From Symsagittifera roscoffensis (taxonomy: Eukaryota > Xenacoelomorpha > Acoela > Convolutidae): a stretch of 64,000 nucleotides of DNA. The notes under the pieces are model-generated. The model searched no databases, was not told the DNA's origin, and saw only the letters and a program-made list of their open reading frames with translations. This document shows, piece by piece, positions 22,101 to 32,209 of the stretch (positions are counted from its first letter, which is position 1; each line of letters opens with the position of its first letter). The translations under genes and the position numbers were made by a program. Location: NCBI RefSeq assembly GCF_963678635.1, contig NC_087069.1:34741090-34805089 (forward strand), in the 5' to 3' direction.

Positions 22101-22978
22101 TTACCTTCGTGGACCAGGATGAAGAAGGTGAGAAGGTAGAACAAAACCTGCTGCAAGACTGTTTGTCCGGGGAGATGAACGATGAGATGAGTCAGCGAGC
22201 ACAAGATCAACACCCGGGACAAGAAAGTTTGTCCGGGGAGTCTGAGATAGATGAAAAAGTTCCTGATGAGAAACAGGACCTGGGGAACAAGATTTTGTCC
22301 GGGGAGTTCAGATGGATGCGAAGAAGGCACAGACATGATCGAGAGGAGCGTGCAGACTCCGTCACAACCTCTTCAACAGATGACAATTCCCGAAACTCAG
22401 GAATTGACACCTATTCAGACAGGAACTCGAGGTCGTCATCAGAACTGTCCGAACTAGCGATCCACACACTACTAGTGGAAACTCGGGCAAGGGATCTGGA
22501 CAGAGAGGTGTATCACGATCCTGACAGTGATCGCTACCTTATACCAAGCGAAAGAGTCTTTGACAACGCAGCGGATGATTTGGAGACAATAGCGGTATCG
22601 AAACGTTCGATAAGTCTGTTGCCACAAAAAGAGGTAGTCAGGACTGATCTTCAGCCGTTCAAGCAAGAAGCACAGCCGCTGGCGAAGATTTGGTGCGTTA
22701 AGATGGAAGAAGACACACATCAGCCCAATGAGCTGAATAGTCAGATGAGGGTCATGAAGACGTACTTGAAGGCGAGATACAGACTCTCGGATCTTCAAAG
22801 GGCGCAGAGAAATGATCGCATGACAAGCAACCTGAAAAGGTGGATCGAGAATGGTGCTCCGGATAAAGGGGACCTCGAGGAAGACAGTTATCGTATCCTG
22901 AGACAGTACTTCATGCAGAAGGAAGGGAGGTTATATTTGAACAAGGACGGGATTGTGGCATGCAAGAGAAGAGAATAA
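19121..22978 (+). pseudogene. pol: Giant element pol: protease, reverse transcriptase, RNase H (in-frame stop)
   Basis: ATG at 19121, just after the gag stop. A retropepsin DTGA motif is at 19280-19291. A TAA at 19322-19324 interrupts protease, and the same frame resumes (ATG 19328), including the ILGRDF protease segment. RT has the CDFRYLN, LDLGSAFWQ and MPFGLC blocks and the YVDD active site at 20735-20746. RNase H starts at DTDAS (21179). Two conserved glycines of Ty3-type RTs appear changed: the expected FLG..NYYR reads FLVFANYYR, and KYLG reads KYLR. A ~450-residue extension (21550-22975) with a triple 22-residue repeat precedes integrase. Ends at TAA 22976-22978, after which the same frame continues into integrase. 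Confidence 0.88.
22162..22359 (+). repeat. Three 66-bp (22-residue) repeats in the pol extension, LSGE core
   Basis: TTTGTCCGGGGAG starts at 22162, 22228 and 22294, exactly 66 bp apart, each encoding LSGE. The surrounding 22-residue units are diverged in the flanks. A fourth copy of the 13-bp core is at 24780-24792, upstream of the macro domain in another frame. Confidence 0.85.
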
Positions 22979-24374
22979 GACAAAGTCCTATACAAGTGTA
23001 ACGCGATAGTGTTGCCGCAACTCTATCATACAGAACTACTATTCAGGTCGCATGATCAGATGGGCCATCAGGGGATTGACAAGGTATATCAGAGGATCCT
23101 GAAGCGCTTCGAGTGGCCTGGAATGAAAAAGGCATGCGAGAAGTGGGTAACAGCATGTCTGTCATGCCAACAGGTCAAGGATCCAAGGAAGTTGCGATTT
23201 CCTTTACAATCGATCGAGTCGTCTGAATTCAACGAGGTGGTGCAGATAGATCACCAAAAGATATGCATGACAGACAGCGGTTATAACCAACCTGGTCATG
23301 ATAGATCACTTCACGAAGTATGCAGAGGCCGTGCCATGCATAACTGGCTCGGCGGAAGAGACATGCGACCACCTGATCAATACGTGGATAGCGAGACATG
23401 GTTGTCCGATGACGTTTCAATCAGATAATGGAACAGCTTTCGTAGGAGAGCTTACGAAAGAGCTTATGAGACGCTCACAGGTTGCTCAGGCTCACTCCAC
23501 GACATACCACCCCCAGACGAATGGCTTAATGGAAAGACAGAATAGGACGTTAGTGTCGATGCTGAGAGTATATTGTTCCAGGTACATGACCGATTGGGAC
23601 AGATACCTTCCACAGGTGATGGGAGCCTATAATAGCACGCAACACTCCACCACTGGAGTTAGTCCAGACATGATGCTAACTGGACACGAGAAGTCTTTAC
23701 CCTTAACCTTTTTCAACCCAGAGTATGAGGGAAAGAAAATGTCTCCACATGTCTATGTGAGGGATGTGATCAGACGTCAACAGGAGTTGAACGATTTATG
23801 CAGGCAAAATACTCAGCAAGCACAGGCAAGGCAGAGGAAAAAATTCGACAAGAAAGCAGCTGGTGCAAAAACTTACAAGGTGGGAGATTACGTATGGGTA
23901 TTTCAGAACGTTATACCACCGAAAGGAAGGAAAAAGGTCCTAAAAAAGTGGAGGGGACCCTTCATGATTACAGAAGTGCACCAGGAGGGACGCTTTTATA
24001 GACTGAGCACTGGCCAAGCCGCCCACTACGAGAACATTAAGCCACACAATTCATCGACAGAAGACTGGTGTATACCTGCAGGCATGGAAGAAGGGGATTA
24101 TCTAATGATGGATCCTGCTTGTGAGGTCAACGAAAAGGGCACCAGGGAGAAGAACGATGGAAACGAAGTCGTGGAGGAAGGAACGGATACACCGCTGGAC
24201 CTGGATCCAAACGAGGTGATCGGAGCGGACGATGAAACCTTACCCTACGCAGAGGAGGATTGGCAGGATCCCGAACAGATAGAGGTTCCCAAGAACTTGG
24301 AACCGGATCTTCCGTTCACGATACAGACTCGTCAGAAGGACGGGACAAGACCAAGAAAGAAATATAATCCTTAA
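22979..24374 (+). pseudogene. Giant element integrase (stop plus one frameshift)
   Basis: The frame continues after the TAA at 22976. The HHCC zinc-binding region (HDQMGH ... CLSCQ) is at about 23050-23172. The first catalytic Asp is at 23249 (QID). A single-step frameshift near 23285-23297 moves reading to the frame starting at ATG 23298. Catalytic Asp2 is in SDNGTAF (23424) and Glu in MERQNR (23532), giving the standard D-x35-E spacing. A GPF-type module (KKWRGPFMI) follows in the C-terminal domain. The triad is therefore preserved but reading is broken. An acidic tail leads to a TAA at 24372-24374, with the same frame still open beyond it. Role: integration of the cDNA. Confidence 0.85.
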
Positions 24375-24755
24375 GGTGACGACTTTGTAGTGGATAGGAT
24401 AGATATGAAGAAGATAGTGGAAGAAGTAGTGGGTCTAGAAGAAATAACTGTGTCACAAGACATTGACATAGTCAATGATCACGACGATGAGTGGGTCGAC
24501 GACCGGTCGAAACCCGAGGTAGAATTCGACGACAAGCAACAGCAGTCATATGAACAAGACTTGACGAACCTGCGTGTCTTAGAATGGCTGAACGAAATGA
24601 CGTCGGACCCAAAGGGGACCACTGTCACGATTCAAGAGGTAGATCGTGAAAGCATAAAATACATGAAAACCAAACGAGATGATCCTTCCTGGGCTGCCCA
24701 GGAAGGGCGACTACTCATTCGGGCTTCCAATCTCGATTTGATACCCGGTATGTGA
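24375..24755 (+). pseudogene. Linker between integrase and macro domain (same frame)
   Basis: After the TAA at 24372 the integrase frame stays open for 126 codons to a TGA at 24753-24755. The sequence is acidic (QDIDIVNDHDDEWVDD) with no recognised domain. There is no good ATG near its start; the first start-like codon is GTG at 24390. This favours its being a continuation of pol rather than a separate gene. The next frame downstream is again the same, so integrase, linker and macro domain look like one original polyprotein with two nonsense codons. Confidence 0.55.
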
Positions 24756-25403
24756 TCAACGGGGACGTCGATGGATATTTTTGTCCGGGGAGTGGGGGTA
24801 GGACTTACCCACACTGAAAACTTGAAAATAAAAAAATTAAGAGTAGTAAGAGAAACAGGAGACTTAGAAGCACAAACAGGCGAAGAACCTAAGAAACCTG
24901 ACATAGGGAGGGTAGTTGGGTCATATTTTAACTTACCAAATGAAAATTCAAGTAACATAATACTAACAGAAAGTGATTTCATACTCACAAAAAGAACATG
25001 TGCGATAGCAATCACAGCATACATGAGTTTTAGGACAGCGTTAGCGGCAGATTTTAAGAGAGAATACAAAAACATAGAGTTCCTTTGGAAGCAACGACCA
25101 GGAGTAGGGGGAGTAGCGGCCTTACCTCCGGCGGCGTCACAAATACCGGGAAAATACCTATGCTTCTTGTTAACGAGGGCGACGGAGAAGCAGCACGTGC
25201 ACCCAGAGAACCTGGTCTTGTCCTTGACGAGGCTGAGGGACTTCCTCTTGGAAATGGACGTGAAGGAGTTCTCGCTTCCAGTGTACGATCCGAACAGAGG
25301 ACGACTGCATCCTCGGGAATCGTACGCGCTTGTACACGTGATATTCTCTGATACTAATATACAAGTATATTTACATAAGAAATATTACTTAAGTATAGGC
25401 TGA
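24756..25403 (+). CDS. Macro domain (TARG1/OARD1-like) in line with pol
   Basis: In frame with integrase; own ATG at 24771; 210 codons; ends TGA 25401-25403. From about residue 40 the segment order matches TARG1/ALC1-type macro domains as I know them: a hydrophobic strand (CAIAITA), an ALAADFKREY helix, GVGGVAALPP, the strand KYLCFLLTRAT, an ENLVLSLTRLRDFL helix, KEFSLPVYD and a closing strand VIFSDTNIQVYL. Known macro domains bind or cleave ADP-ribose groups. The positions of the TARG1 catalytic Lys and Asp appear to be Arg (in LLTRA) and Gly, so hydrolysis may be lost or different; that rests on an alignment by eye. A possible role is countering host ADP-ribosylation, which is speculation. 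Confidence 0.68.
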   Translation, partial: STGTSMDIFVRGVGVGLTHTENLKIKKLRVVRETGDLEAQTGEEPKKPDIGRVVGSYFNLPNENSSNIILTESDFILTKRTCAIAITAYMSFRTALAADFKREYKNIEFLWKQRPGVGGVAALPPAASQIPGKYLCFLLTRATEKQHVHPENLVLSLTRLRDFLLEMDVKEFSLPVYDPNRGRLHPRESYALVHVIFSDTNIQVYLHKKYYLSIG

Positions 25404-25795
25404 GTGACGTGCGAGAGGGTGTTGGGCTAAAAACTAAGTTGTATGTAATGTGTGATATGTGTTTTATGTTATATTATGTGTTATGTTATTAAGATCCTGG
25501 GTAAGAAGGGGTTAGTGACCATCAACAACTGAATGACGATCTCAGAAATAGATCCAAAGTTTGGACTGTCAATCTCAGGTCGAATTCCAAAATTTTAGAG
25601 ACCGATTGATTTTAATAAATTTTAGGATAAATATCTTTTTATCTGAACTGTTTTTAAGTAAATTTTAACGATATCTGTTAAGGTGAAACTAACAAGTGTG
25701 ATATTTGTGACTTCTTTTCTAGATCCTGATTGATCATTTAATTACTCACTTGAGTCAAACCTTTGAATCAAATCGAAACGAACTTGAAGAACAGA
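25404..25795 (+). other. Intercistronic region between pol-macro and ORF2
   Basis: 392 bp without a gene, AT-rich compared with the coding parts on either side. It separates two long frames and holds a splice-acceptor-like sequence near its end. This is where a subgenomic RNA for ORF2 would be expected to begin its coding exon. Confidence 0.6.
25686..25722 (+). promoter_or_regulatory. Candidate branch site and 3' splice acceptor before ORF2
   Basis: AAACTAAC (25687-25694) matches a branch-site consensus. A pyrimidine-rich run ending CTTCTTTTCTAG (25711-25722) follows about 20-30 bp later, with no AG between the run and the final AG. The first ORF2 ATG is at 25796. Retroviruses and errantiviruses express downstream genes from such spliced RNAs. 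The matching donor would lie in the leader and was not identified. Confidence 0.5.
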
Positions 25796-26464
25796 ATGGA
25801 CAATTTCAACTTGGATGAATTGATGGACCTGGCAGAGGCATATGTAGGACCGATGATAGATGCGATCTATCGTCGGCTGATGGATCGAGACTTTGCTCTG
25901 GAGGACCCAGAGGTAGTCATGTTGCTGACCGCCCTGATCAACATCTTGGGGCATGACAACCGTGGGGACCGCCCCACGGAAGTCCTGTTGATGGCAGCAT
26001 ATGGAGAGAGGGGAGTGCTAGACCGCCCGAACATGAGAGTGATGAGGTGGAGAAACGGGGCTCTCTCAGGGAATGACTTGGCAAATGAGCCTGGATTGGG
26101 AAGTTCTAGGACTTGCCAACCAGGTGAAATGCGTATGCCCTCCAAGCCCAAACCTGGGCTGACGAGAATGCATCAGGAGATGAACAGCGAGGCTGCCTCC
26201 TCTGGTTCACCAATGAGAGCAGCTGTGCCACCAAAGAGGGCGAAAGTAGGACAAAAGGTTCAGACGAACCAAACCATGCAAGATCTGGATGGGATGAAGG
26301 ATGAACTGGAAAGGACGAAAAGGTAGCTGGACGAGATGGCCAAAACCATGCTCATTACGGAGGAAGATCGGGACATGTGGAAAAGATTGTTTGAAGACTG
26401 CAACAAAAAGCAGGGTCAAGAAATTGAGCGCTAGAGGCAGGACTACAAGGAGCGATCGGAACGG
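25796..26464 (+). pseudogene. ORF2 N-terminal segment (two in-frame stops)
   Basis: First ATG at 25796 (MDNFNLDELMDL); the frame opens upstream with non-ATG codons only. Helical, acidic N-terminus of ~85 residues, then a Pro/Ser/Lys-rich region, then a charged Glu/Lys/Arg-rich helix that may be a coiled coil. TAGs at 26324-26326 and 26432-26434 interrupt, but the frame runs on unchanged into the SGNH segment. The N-terminus is unrecognised. No signal peptide or membrane segment, which argues against an envelope role. Confidence 0.5.
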
Positions 26465-28441
26465 ATGGCGATGACAACGGCCGTAGAGAAAGTGATACCT
26501 GCAAGGAGTATTCCTCGAGGGCAGTCCCCGATGGAGCTCTTGACGCCTCGAGAAATGATTCAGACAACGAAGACACGGCTCCCGACAGCGACAGATCGAG
26601 TTACAATCCCGGACCCTAGTGACACCTTGGGTGACCCTGTCGTGGAACAAACGGTGAGGAAGCTGATAGAGACAGCTGGACGACTGGTCGCCAACAAGAA
26701 TGCGCCAGGTTCCGGGGTGACCGCACCCTATGGAACGATCGACGACACGGGCAGAGTACGACTCTCCCAGACCGTGATCAGACAGGGGATAAGTGACGTG
26801 ACGCCACTCATGGGGAGCTCGAAGGCCCCAGAGAGAAGAATACAGAAGACACCAGCGAAGAAAGTGTCTCGTCTAATAGGCGTACAAAAGAACAATCAAT
26901 TGAGATATAATTTTACGGGAGTTCCGGAGACAGATCCGAGAGCTTGCTTCAATCGGGCGACTTGGAACCCGGCAGTAAACTTGCAGCAACCGCCACTGGG
27001 GACATCACATCTGATACTGGGAGACAGCTTGGTCAGAGTACTATCGAATTTGAGGACCTCTTGGGTCACCACGGTGATGGCCTTCGGAGGCGCGACGATA
27101 GCCCAGTTATATCGAATGGTGGAACTAATGAACCCAGGGAGGATCCCCAATGTGATTATCCTGGTTGGAACGAATGACATCTCCAAAGGTTCGGATGAGC
27201 AGGAAGCACTATGGGAATCAATGATGGTGTGCTTGTTTACTACCCTCTGGCAGAAATTCAATTGCGCGGTTCTGACCGTTTGCACTGTGCCAATGAACAC
27301 GAGGAGCTTGGCAGCAGCAGGAAGAAGGCACAACGAAGGAGTCGTCAGGTGGAATAACATCTTGAGGAATCTCGCAAGTCGGAATTCCGGAAGAATGGTC
27401 CTCATGGACATCGAACATGAGTTGAGAGCTATGGATCAGGCCAGACTGACCACGGACGGCATCCACTTCGATAGTATCGAAGGACAGGCTTGGTTGAATC
27501 GAGTCTTACAAGAGCGGTTGGATGAACTAGAGGCGGAACTCTTTGTCACAGGAGTGCTGAAAGAAGAAGGAACAGCGAATGACGCGGTGATTACCACCTT
27601 TGTACCTCCTAGCCTGGAAACACGCTTGGGGACGGTCCCGGCCGTCACGAAATACAGACAACAGAGCTCCAGCGAACCAGGTCAAAGGACAGACGTACAG
27701 GATCGATTGGGAGAAGCGCCGATGAGGAGGACCATCCATCCTAGGAGAAGAATAGGACCCGTCAACCCAATTGAAGAGACAGCCAGCACGTCTAGATCGG
27801 ACACGAGATCGGTGACGACAAGTACCAGTCGAGAGGAGAGACGCCCGGGCAGAGGCTCGTTGATGTGGTCAAGAACCATACCATCTCCCTGGCATGTATA
27901 CAAAGACGAACTAATTGAGCTGGATCTCCAGAGGGTAAGCTTCATCGAAGATGCTAGGAGGATGCTGAATGGAGCAACGCTATCCGTCAGCAGACTGTAC
28001 TCGATAACCGGCGTAGACTGGTTGATAGCCGCTAGCATAAATTTCAGCTCCACGACGGCTTTGAGATTTGCTGACCTAGAGGGATTGCCCTCTAACAACA
28101 CAATGGGACCAGTGAACGCGAGACCATTGCAAGATGTGAGATTGAATCATGATGAAGTGAATCGAGAAGAGAGACCTGGAAGATTTCTAGTGACAAGGGC
28201 GCCGATCGGACAACATGTGAAGATGTTCAGGCAAGTGAGCTCACCCCCAGGTCATGTAAAGGAGAGAATATACCCGAAACTAGTGAATCAAGATGGTGAT
28301 GTCCAAAGATACGGCGGTTTGAAAGCGATAAAGAAAGATGAGACCATTTTCGCCGCCTATGACAAAGCAGAAATGAGGAAGGCCAAGATCAAGATAGTAG
28401 CGAATTCAGAGTTCGTGTATACCTCCAAGTCTCTGTTTTGA
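26465..28441 (+). pseudogene. ORF2 SGNH (GDSL-type) hydrolase segment, 658 codons
   Basis: All SGNH blocks are visible in the right order and spacing. Block I is LGDSL with the Ser codon at 27026. Block II Gly is in FGGA (27086). Block III is GTND with Asn at 27173. Block V is DGIH, with Asp 27455 and His 27464. Counting from ATG 26465 these are about S188, G208, N237, D331 and H334. The family acts as esterases or acylhydrolases; SGNH domains are known in some non-LTR retrotransposon ORF1 proteins. A polar linker (27600-27870) and a second folded region follow. The segment ends at TGA 28439-28441, with the frame open on both sides. Substrate and role in the element are unknown. Confidence 0.75.
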
Positions 28442-29104
28442 CCGGACGTTATAATGTTGGCAGCGGTCGATCTGGCCCTACTGCAATCGGTATCTCTGGC
28501 TATAGGGGTACAAAGACAGACGGACATGAACCCAATTACGATCGTGTTTGCTGGCATCAATGACCATCTACACAGTAGAGGTTTTCTGAGCAAACTCAGA
28601 GATCCTACAACGGCAGAGAATGCTGTGTGGCCAGCGATAAAAGATAACCTTGAGTCGATGGGTGAAGTGGTGGATGCGACGAAGGAGGGGTCGTTCACCA
28701 AAGTGACACCGAGAGTTGTATTCGCGTTGTCTCCGGGGTATGCATATCTCCCGGATGGACTGAAATTCGTGTATGCGATTGTGACCTTGCTTTCGGAAAG
28801 AAAATATGATGTGATCATATCAGCCCCAAATTGCATGATAGAGATGGAGAACCTGAGGCCACTCAGGGCTGAACTACCTGCAGTGTGGTCAGATATCTCG
28901 AACGCGATGAGAGGATTCAAGGACCATGCGCTGCACATGTTAGTGTTGGACGAGGTGCTGGGGTTGGAACTGTCCAATTTCAGTCGACAGCTCAAACTGA
29001 AACCGGGAATAGACGACGACCATCGAGTGATCGTAGCGATGTCCAACGACTTATGGTTCCGAGCAATGGAGGTGACAGGTGAAGACACGAGAAGGAAAAA
29101 CTAA
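28442..29104 (+). pseudogene. ORF2, second SGNH-like (degenerate) module
   Basis: Same frame as the SGNH segment after one TGA; ATG at 28454; ends TAA 29102-29104. The sequence FAGINDHLH has the GxND form of SGNH block III (Asn codon 28559), preceded ~50 codons upstream, across the stop, by VANSEF (Ser 28406), which could be a block I remnant. The minus-strand relative has the matching AGSDF and AGMNDHLH. No DxxH block V is seen, so if this is an SGNH fold it is probably inactive. The rest aligns well with the minus-strand relative (SPGYA...LPDGLKFVYAI versus SPGYA...PPALQFVCAI). Confidence 0.5.
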
Positions 29105-30205
29105 CTAGAGACTAGAGCTCATTTGGAGGCGCTGGTTTTGAGAACCAAGCCAGAAGCCAACCAGTGGCTACACCTAAATTCTCTAGTAGCGGCATTGGGT
29201 GCAGATGCTTTTGAGCAAGGCCCTGTGATGATCACGAAGATCCATGCCTACTTGTTTAAGGAGGTGAACCAGGCGGAAAATGCCGAAGAAAAGACCGCTG
29301 AATTTGTAAACAGAATGTGTTAGATTACCCTGGAAACCTTCTGGACCCATGAAGTGAAGGGACAGGAAGGCTTTGAACGGACAGACAGCATGCTGGAAGG
29401 GTTGGGAGCCGGATGGACCGCGTCCTTCTTGGCAAAAGTCTACCCGAAAGTCTCTCGTTACTTGATTAAGGAATTCTTCCGAGCAGTAGTGGAAGTGTCA
29501 ATAGTGGAACTACTAGCCTTGTTCGTGACGTTTGGAGCAGAGAGTTTTGTGAAAGGACCGGCGATGCTGCTCACCGAAGGCATCCAAAACCTGCGGTTAG
29601 ATGGGCTTCTAACACTGATTGCGATTACCCACGGAAACTTGGGAGGACTGATGAAATTGACACGTTGTCCAGAGCAGATGAGAGAAAGAGTGAGGAATTT
29701 AGATATGAAGAAATCCACGGACTCGTGGAATAAGATAAGAGACCTGAGACATACTCTTATCCAATATCTCTTACAACAAAATCGCTTTGGAACGGGAGAA
29801 GATGAGCCTATCGAAAGATAAGAAGATGTTAGACGACATGTTGGAGGCATGCCCCTGTTAACCGATCTGAGCTTGGCTATGAGAACCGATCCCTTAGCAC
29901 TGATCAGAGGAGTCACAGAGTTTGTGACAGTAATCTATGGACCAGCAGTCACGTTTGCGTTCCCTGACATTAAGGTGGAGGCGTATAGGAGGTCGGTGCT
30001 GCACCTGAACCTCATATCAGCAGTGGATGGTAGTGTACTGAACTGGTGTGAGCAGCATACATTGCGGGAGCTCATGAGTGAAGATATGTTATTTGCGAAA
30101 AAATCAGAGCCAGAGATGACAGTCATCAACTTTGACGATCATGGGAGAAGTAGAAAGAGGATACATCGAGGTGTTTCCAAAGCTCTGGAGTCTGAGACCC
30201 AATGA
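29105..30205 (+). pseudogene. ORF2 C-terminal region (three in-frame stops)
   Basis: The same frame continues through TAG 29321-29323 and TAA 29819-29821 to TGA 30203-30205, mainly helical sequence with no recognised domain. It aligns with the minus-strand copy at 61920-62972: GGMPLLTDLSLA matches GGIPLLTDLCLA, YGPAVTFAFPD matches YGPAVTYAFPD, and DGSVLNWC matches DGTVLNWC. Conservation between strongly diverged elements argues for a real protein region. The end overlaps the start of ORF3 (ATG 30141) in another frame. Confidence 0.55.
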
Positions 30206-31379
30206 CAAGACGAATGGTGAAATGAGCAGAGTTCCTCGTCTCACTGCAGCATATCACAAGGTGAGAGAAGAGACGAGAGACTGGGGTGATTTCGAGAAGC
30301 TGCCGGAGGCAATCCCTGAATTCCCTCTGATAAGGAGGATGTTGCTCGGAGCAGTCTCCGTGGTACAAACTCCTAGGTTGAGAGCATTCGAAACCAATGA
30401 AAGGAGAATAGGGAATTTCGTAGCAACGATGGATACATACTTTGTGGGAAGAAATGCCGCTGTGTTACAGTACACACGATTTGCCTATACGGATCAAGCG
30501 ACGAGAAGGCGAATAAGCAACGCAGCGACTCTCAAGCCTGGAAGATTTGATGAGGAATGGGCGGGATTAGGCTTAGCGCCTATGAAGATGAGAGGCAGGA
30601 CCGAACTGCCTGAAGCCTCCTTGATCCTGACTAGTGTGAAACCGGAGTTTACGGTAGTGGGAACGCTGCTAACGAGAACCTTCCTAGCACCCTTCGGCTG
30701 CGAGGAAATCAAAGTGGTCTATGGAGAAGGGGAAGATAGATCGGCCGGTACATTGATCATACCGAAGTTTCTGGAAGGAACCGACTACGATAAGCAAGGA
30801 CCCTCGAGCTCAAAGAAGGATATGTCAGAAGGAGACGACGGACAGGGAGGAAGCCGTCAAACCGAAGAACCCATGCAACAAGATGCAAGTCAAGCTGGTG
30901 GGGAAGACGACAGCGCATCGACAGGAGGAGTATCCAGCCTGGATTTCATTATCTTCAGTGATCTTGAGAACAACGTGGATACGTTGGAGACGAATGAGCC
31001 AGCGGATGAAGGCATTTCGAAACTGGAGCCTCCGTCAGCCTTTATGGAAATGAAACGGAATTTGCCGGAGAGCAGCTCTCCTGGCAATTCAAGAAATAAC
31101 GAACAAAGAATCCTCATGGAATCACCTAGAAGGAGAAGAATAGAGGGCTCAGCCAGAGTACCTTTGTTGTGAACGTTGCCCGAAGAAGAGTGGGAAGTAC
31201 ATCACCGAGACCATGAGAATAGGACAGGATGTAGATTGGACAGAGTGGCGTTCATGGAAGAAGTCTGGACAGTAGTTCAGAGCTATGGGACCCAGTCCAT
31301 TCTGAAAACAGGTCTCAACCGACCCTTGATGCAGGAAGTCCTTGACAAGCTTGATGAGTGTGAAGGGAGATTGAGTTAG
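30141..31379 (+). pseudogene. ORF3 N-terminal part
   Basis: ATG at 30141 inside the end of ORF2, +1 frame; one TGA at 31170-31172; then open to TAG 31377-31379. The first ~220 residues are globular with no recognised family; IEVFPKLWSL matches IEVFPKFWNL in the minus-strand relative (near 61940). A Ser/Glu/Asp/Gln-rich disordered stretch (about 30790-31160) follows, then a helical block (EEWEVHH...FMEEVWTVVQSYG) similar to the minus-strand block at about 61024-61135. No membrane segment. Function unknown. Confidence 0.5.
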
Positions 31380-32209
31380 TTGTTGATTGACTCAGCCACT
31401 GATGAAAGTGAAGCGAATTCTCCCATCAAGATGACACCGCAGGACGGAAGGAGAGGTGGTGTATCTGTCAAGAACCAGGAGAGGAACGATGCGATCGAAA
31501 TTGGTGATTGATAAGATCAACGCGATGAAAATGAAGTTGGGCAGCAGAGTGATGCCGAGGAGAGTACGAAAGACGAAGGTGGATTCGGAGATATCGATGA
31601 AAGCTGTCAATTCAGCGAAAAGGAAACGAGTCGGAGAGGTCATGGATTTGGGACAAGGTGATTATCAATTGCCTGGCACAGATAAAATGTTGACTGATAT
31701 AGCGATGGTGCCACCCATTCTCATGGTGGGAATAAAGTCAACAGGTTATAAATCCAAAAGAAGTGACCGCATTCTAACTGGAGCAACCTTAGAAATGGAA
31801 ATACTCAGCCAATGTGGAGAGAGCACAATGAAAGACTTTAAGCCATCTCCCATGAATCACGGAAAGGGAAATGTCGCAGGACAACTAGTACCAGTAGAGT
31901 ATAATTGACTGACAGTATCGGAGGCTGTGTCGATAGATGAACCCGCCGGTGGATACATGGAGATGTTGGAATATCGAAACTCGGCTAGAGGTCATGTGAT
32001 AGCTCTGCAAGACAAGAGTGCCATGGAGGGTTATCTGGAGACAATGTTGCAAGGCACCACCCTCAAGCAGAAGGCGTACGGCACTTTAGCGTCGTAGGAG
32101 ATACAGGCAGAAACGATGGAGCAGTTGGTGAGCCTTCCATGGAAAGCAGTGGTGTTACGGTACTTCGAAGAAGAGATGAGGACTGCGCCAAGAACACACG
32201 CTCTCATGC
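31380..32209 (+). pseudogene. ORF3 middle part (frameshifts and a stop)
   Basis: The ORF3 frame continues after the TAG to about 31511, while the next frame opens from about 31456 to TGA 31906-31908 and, after it, to TAG 32095-32097, then on to about 32205. Sequence is basic early (KMKLGSRVMPRRVRKTK) and helical later (VLRYFEEEMR, matching EYFEDVMRAP near 60460-60480 in the minus-strand relative). So the coding line passes through at least one frameshift and two stops. Confidence 0.4.
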
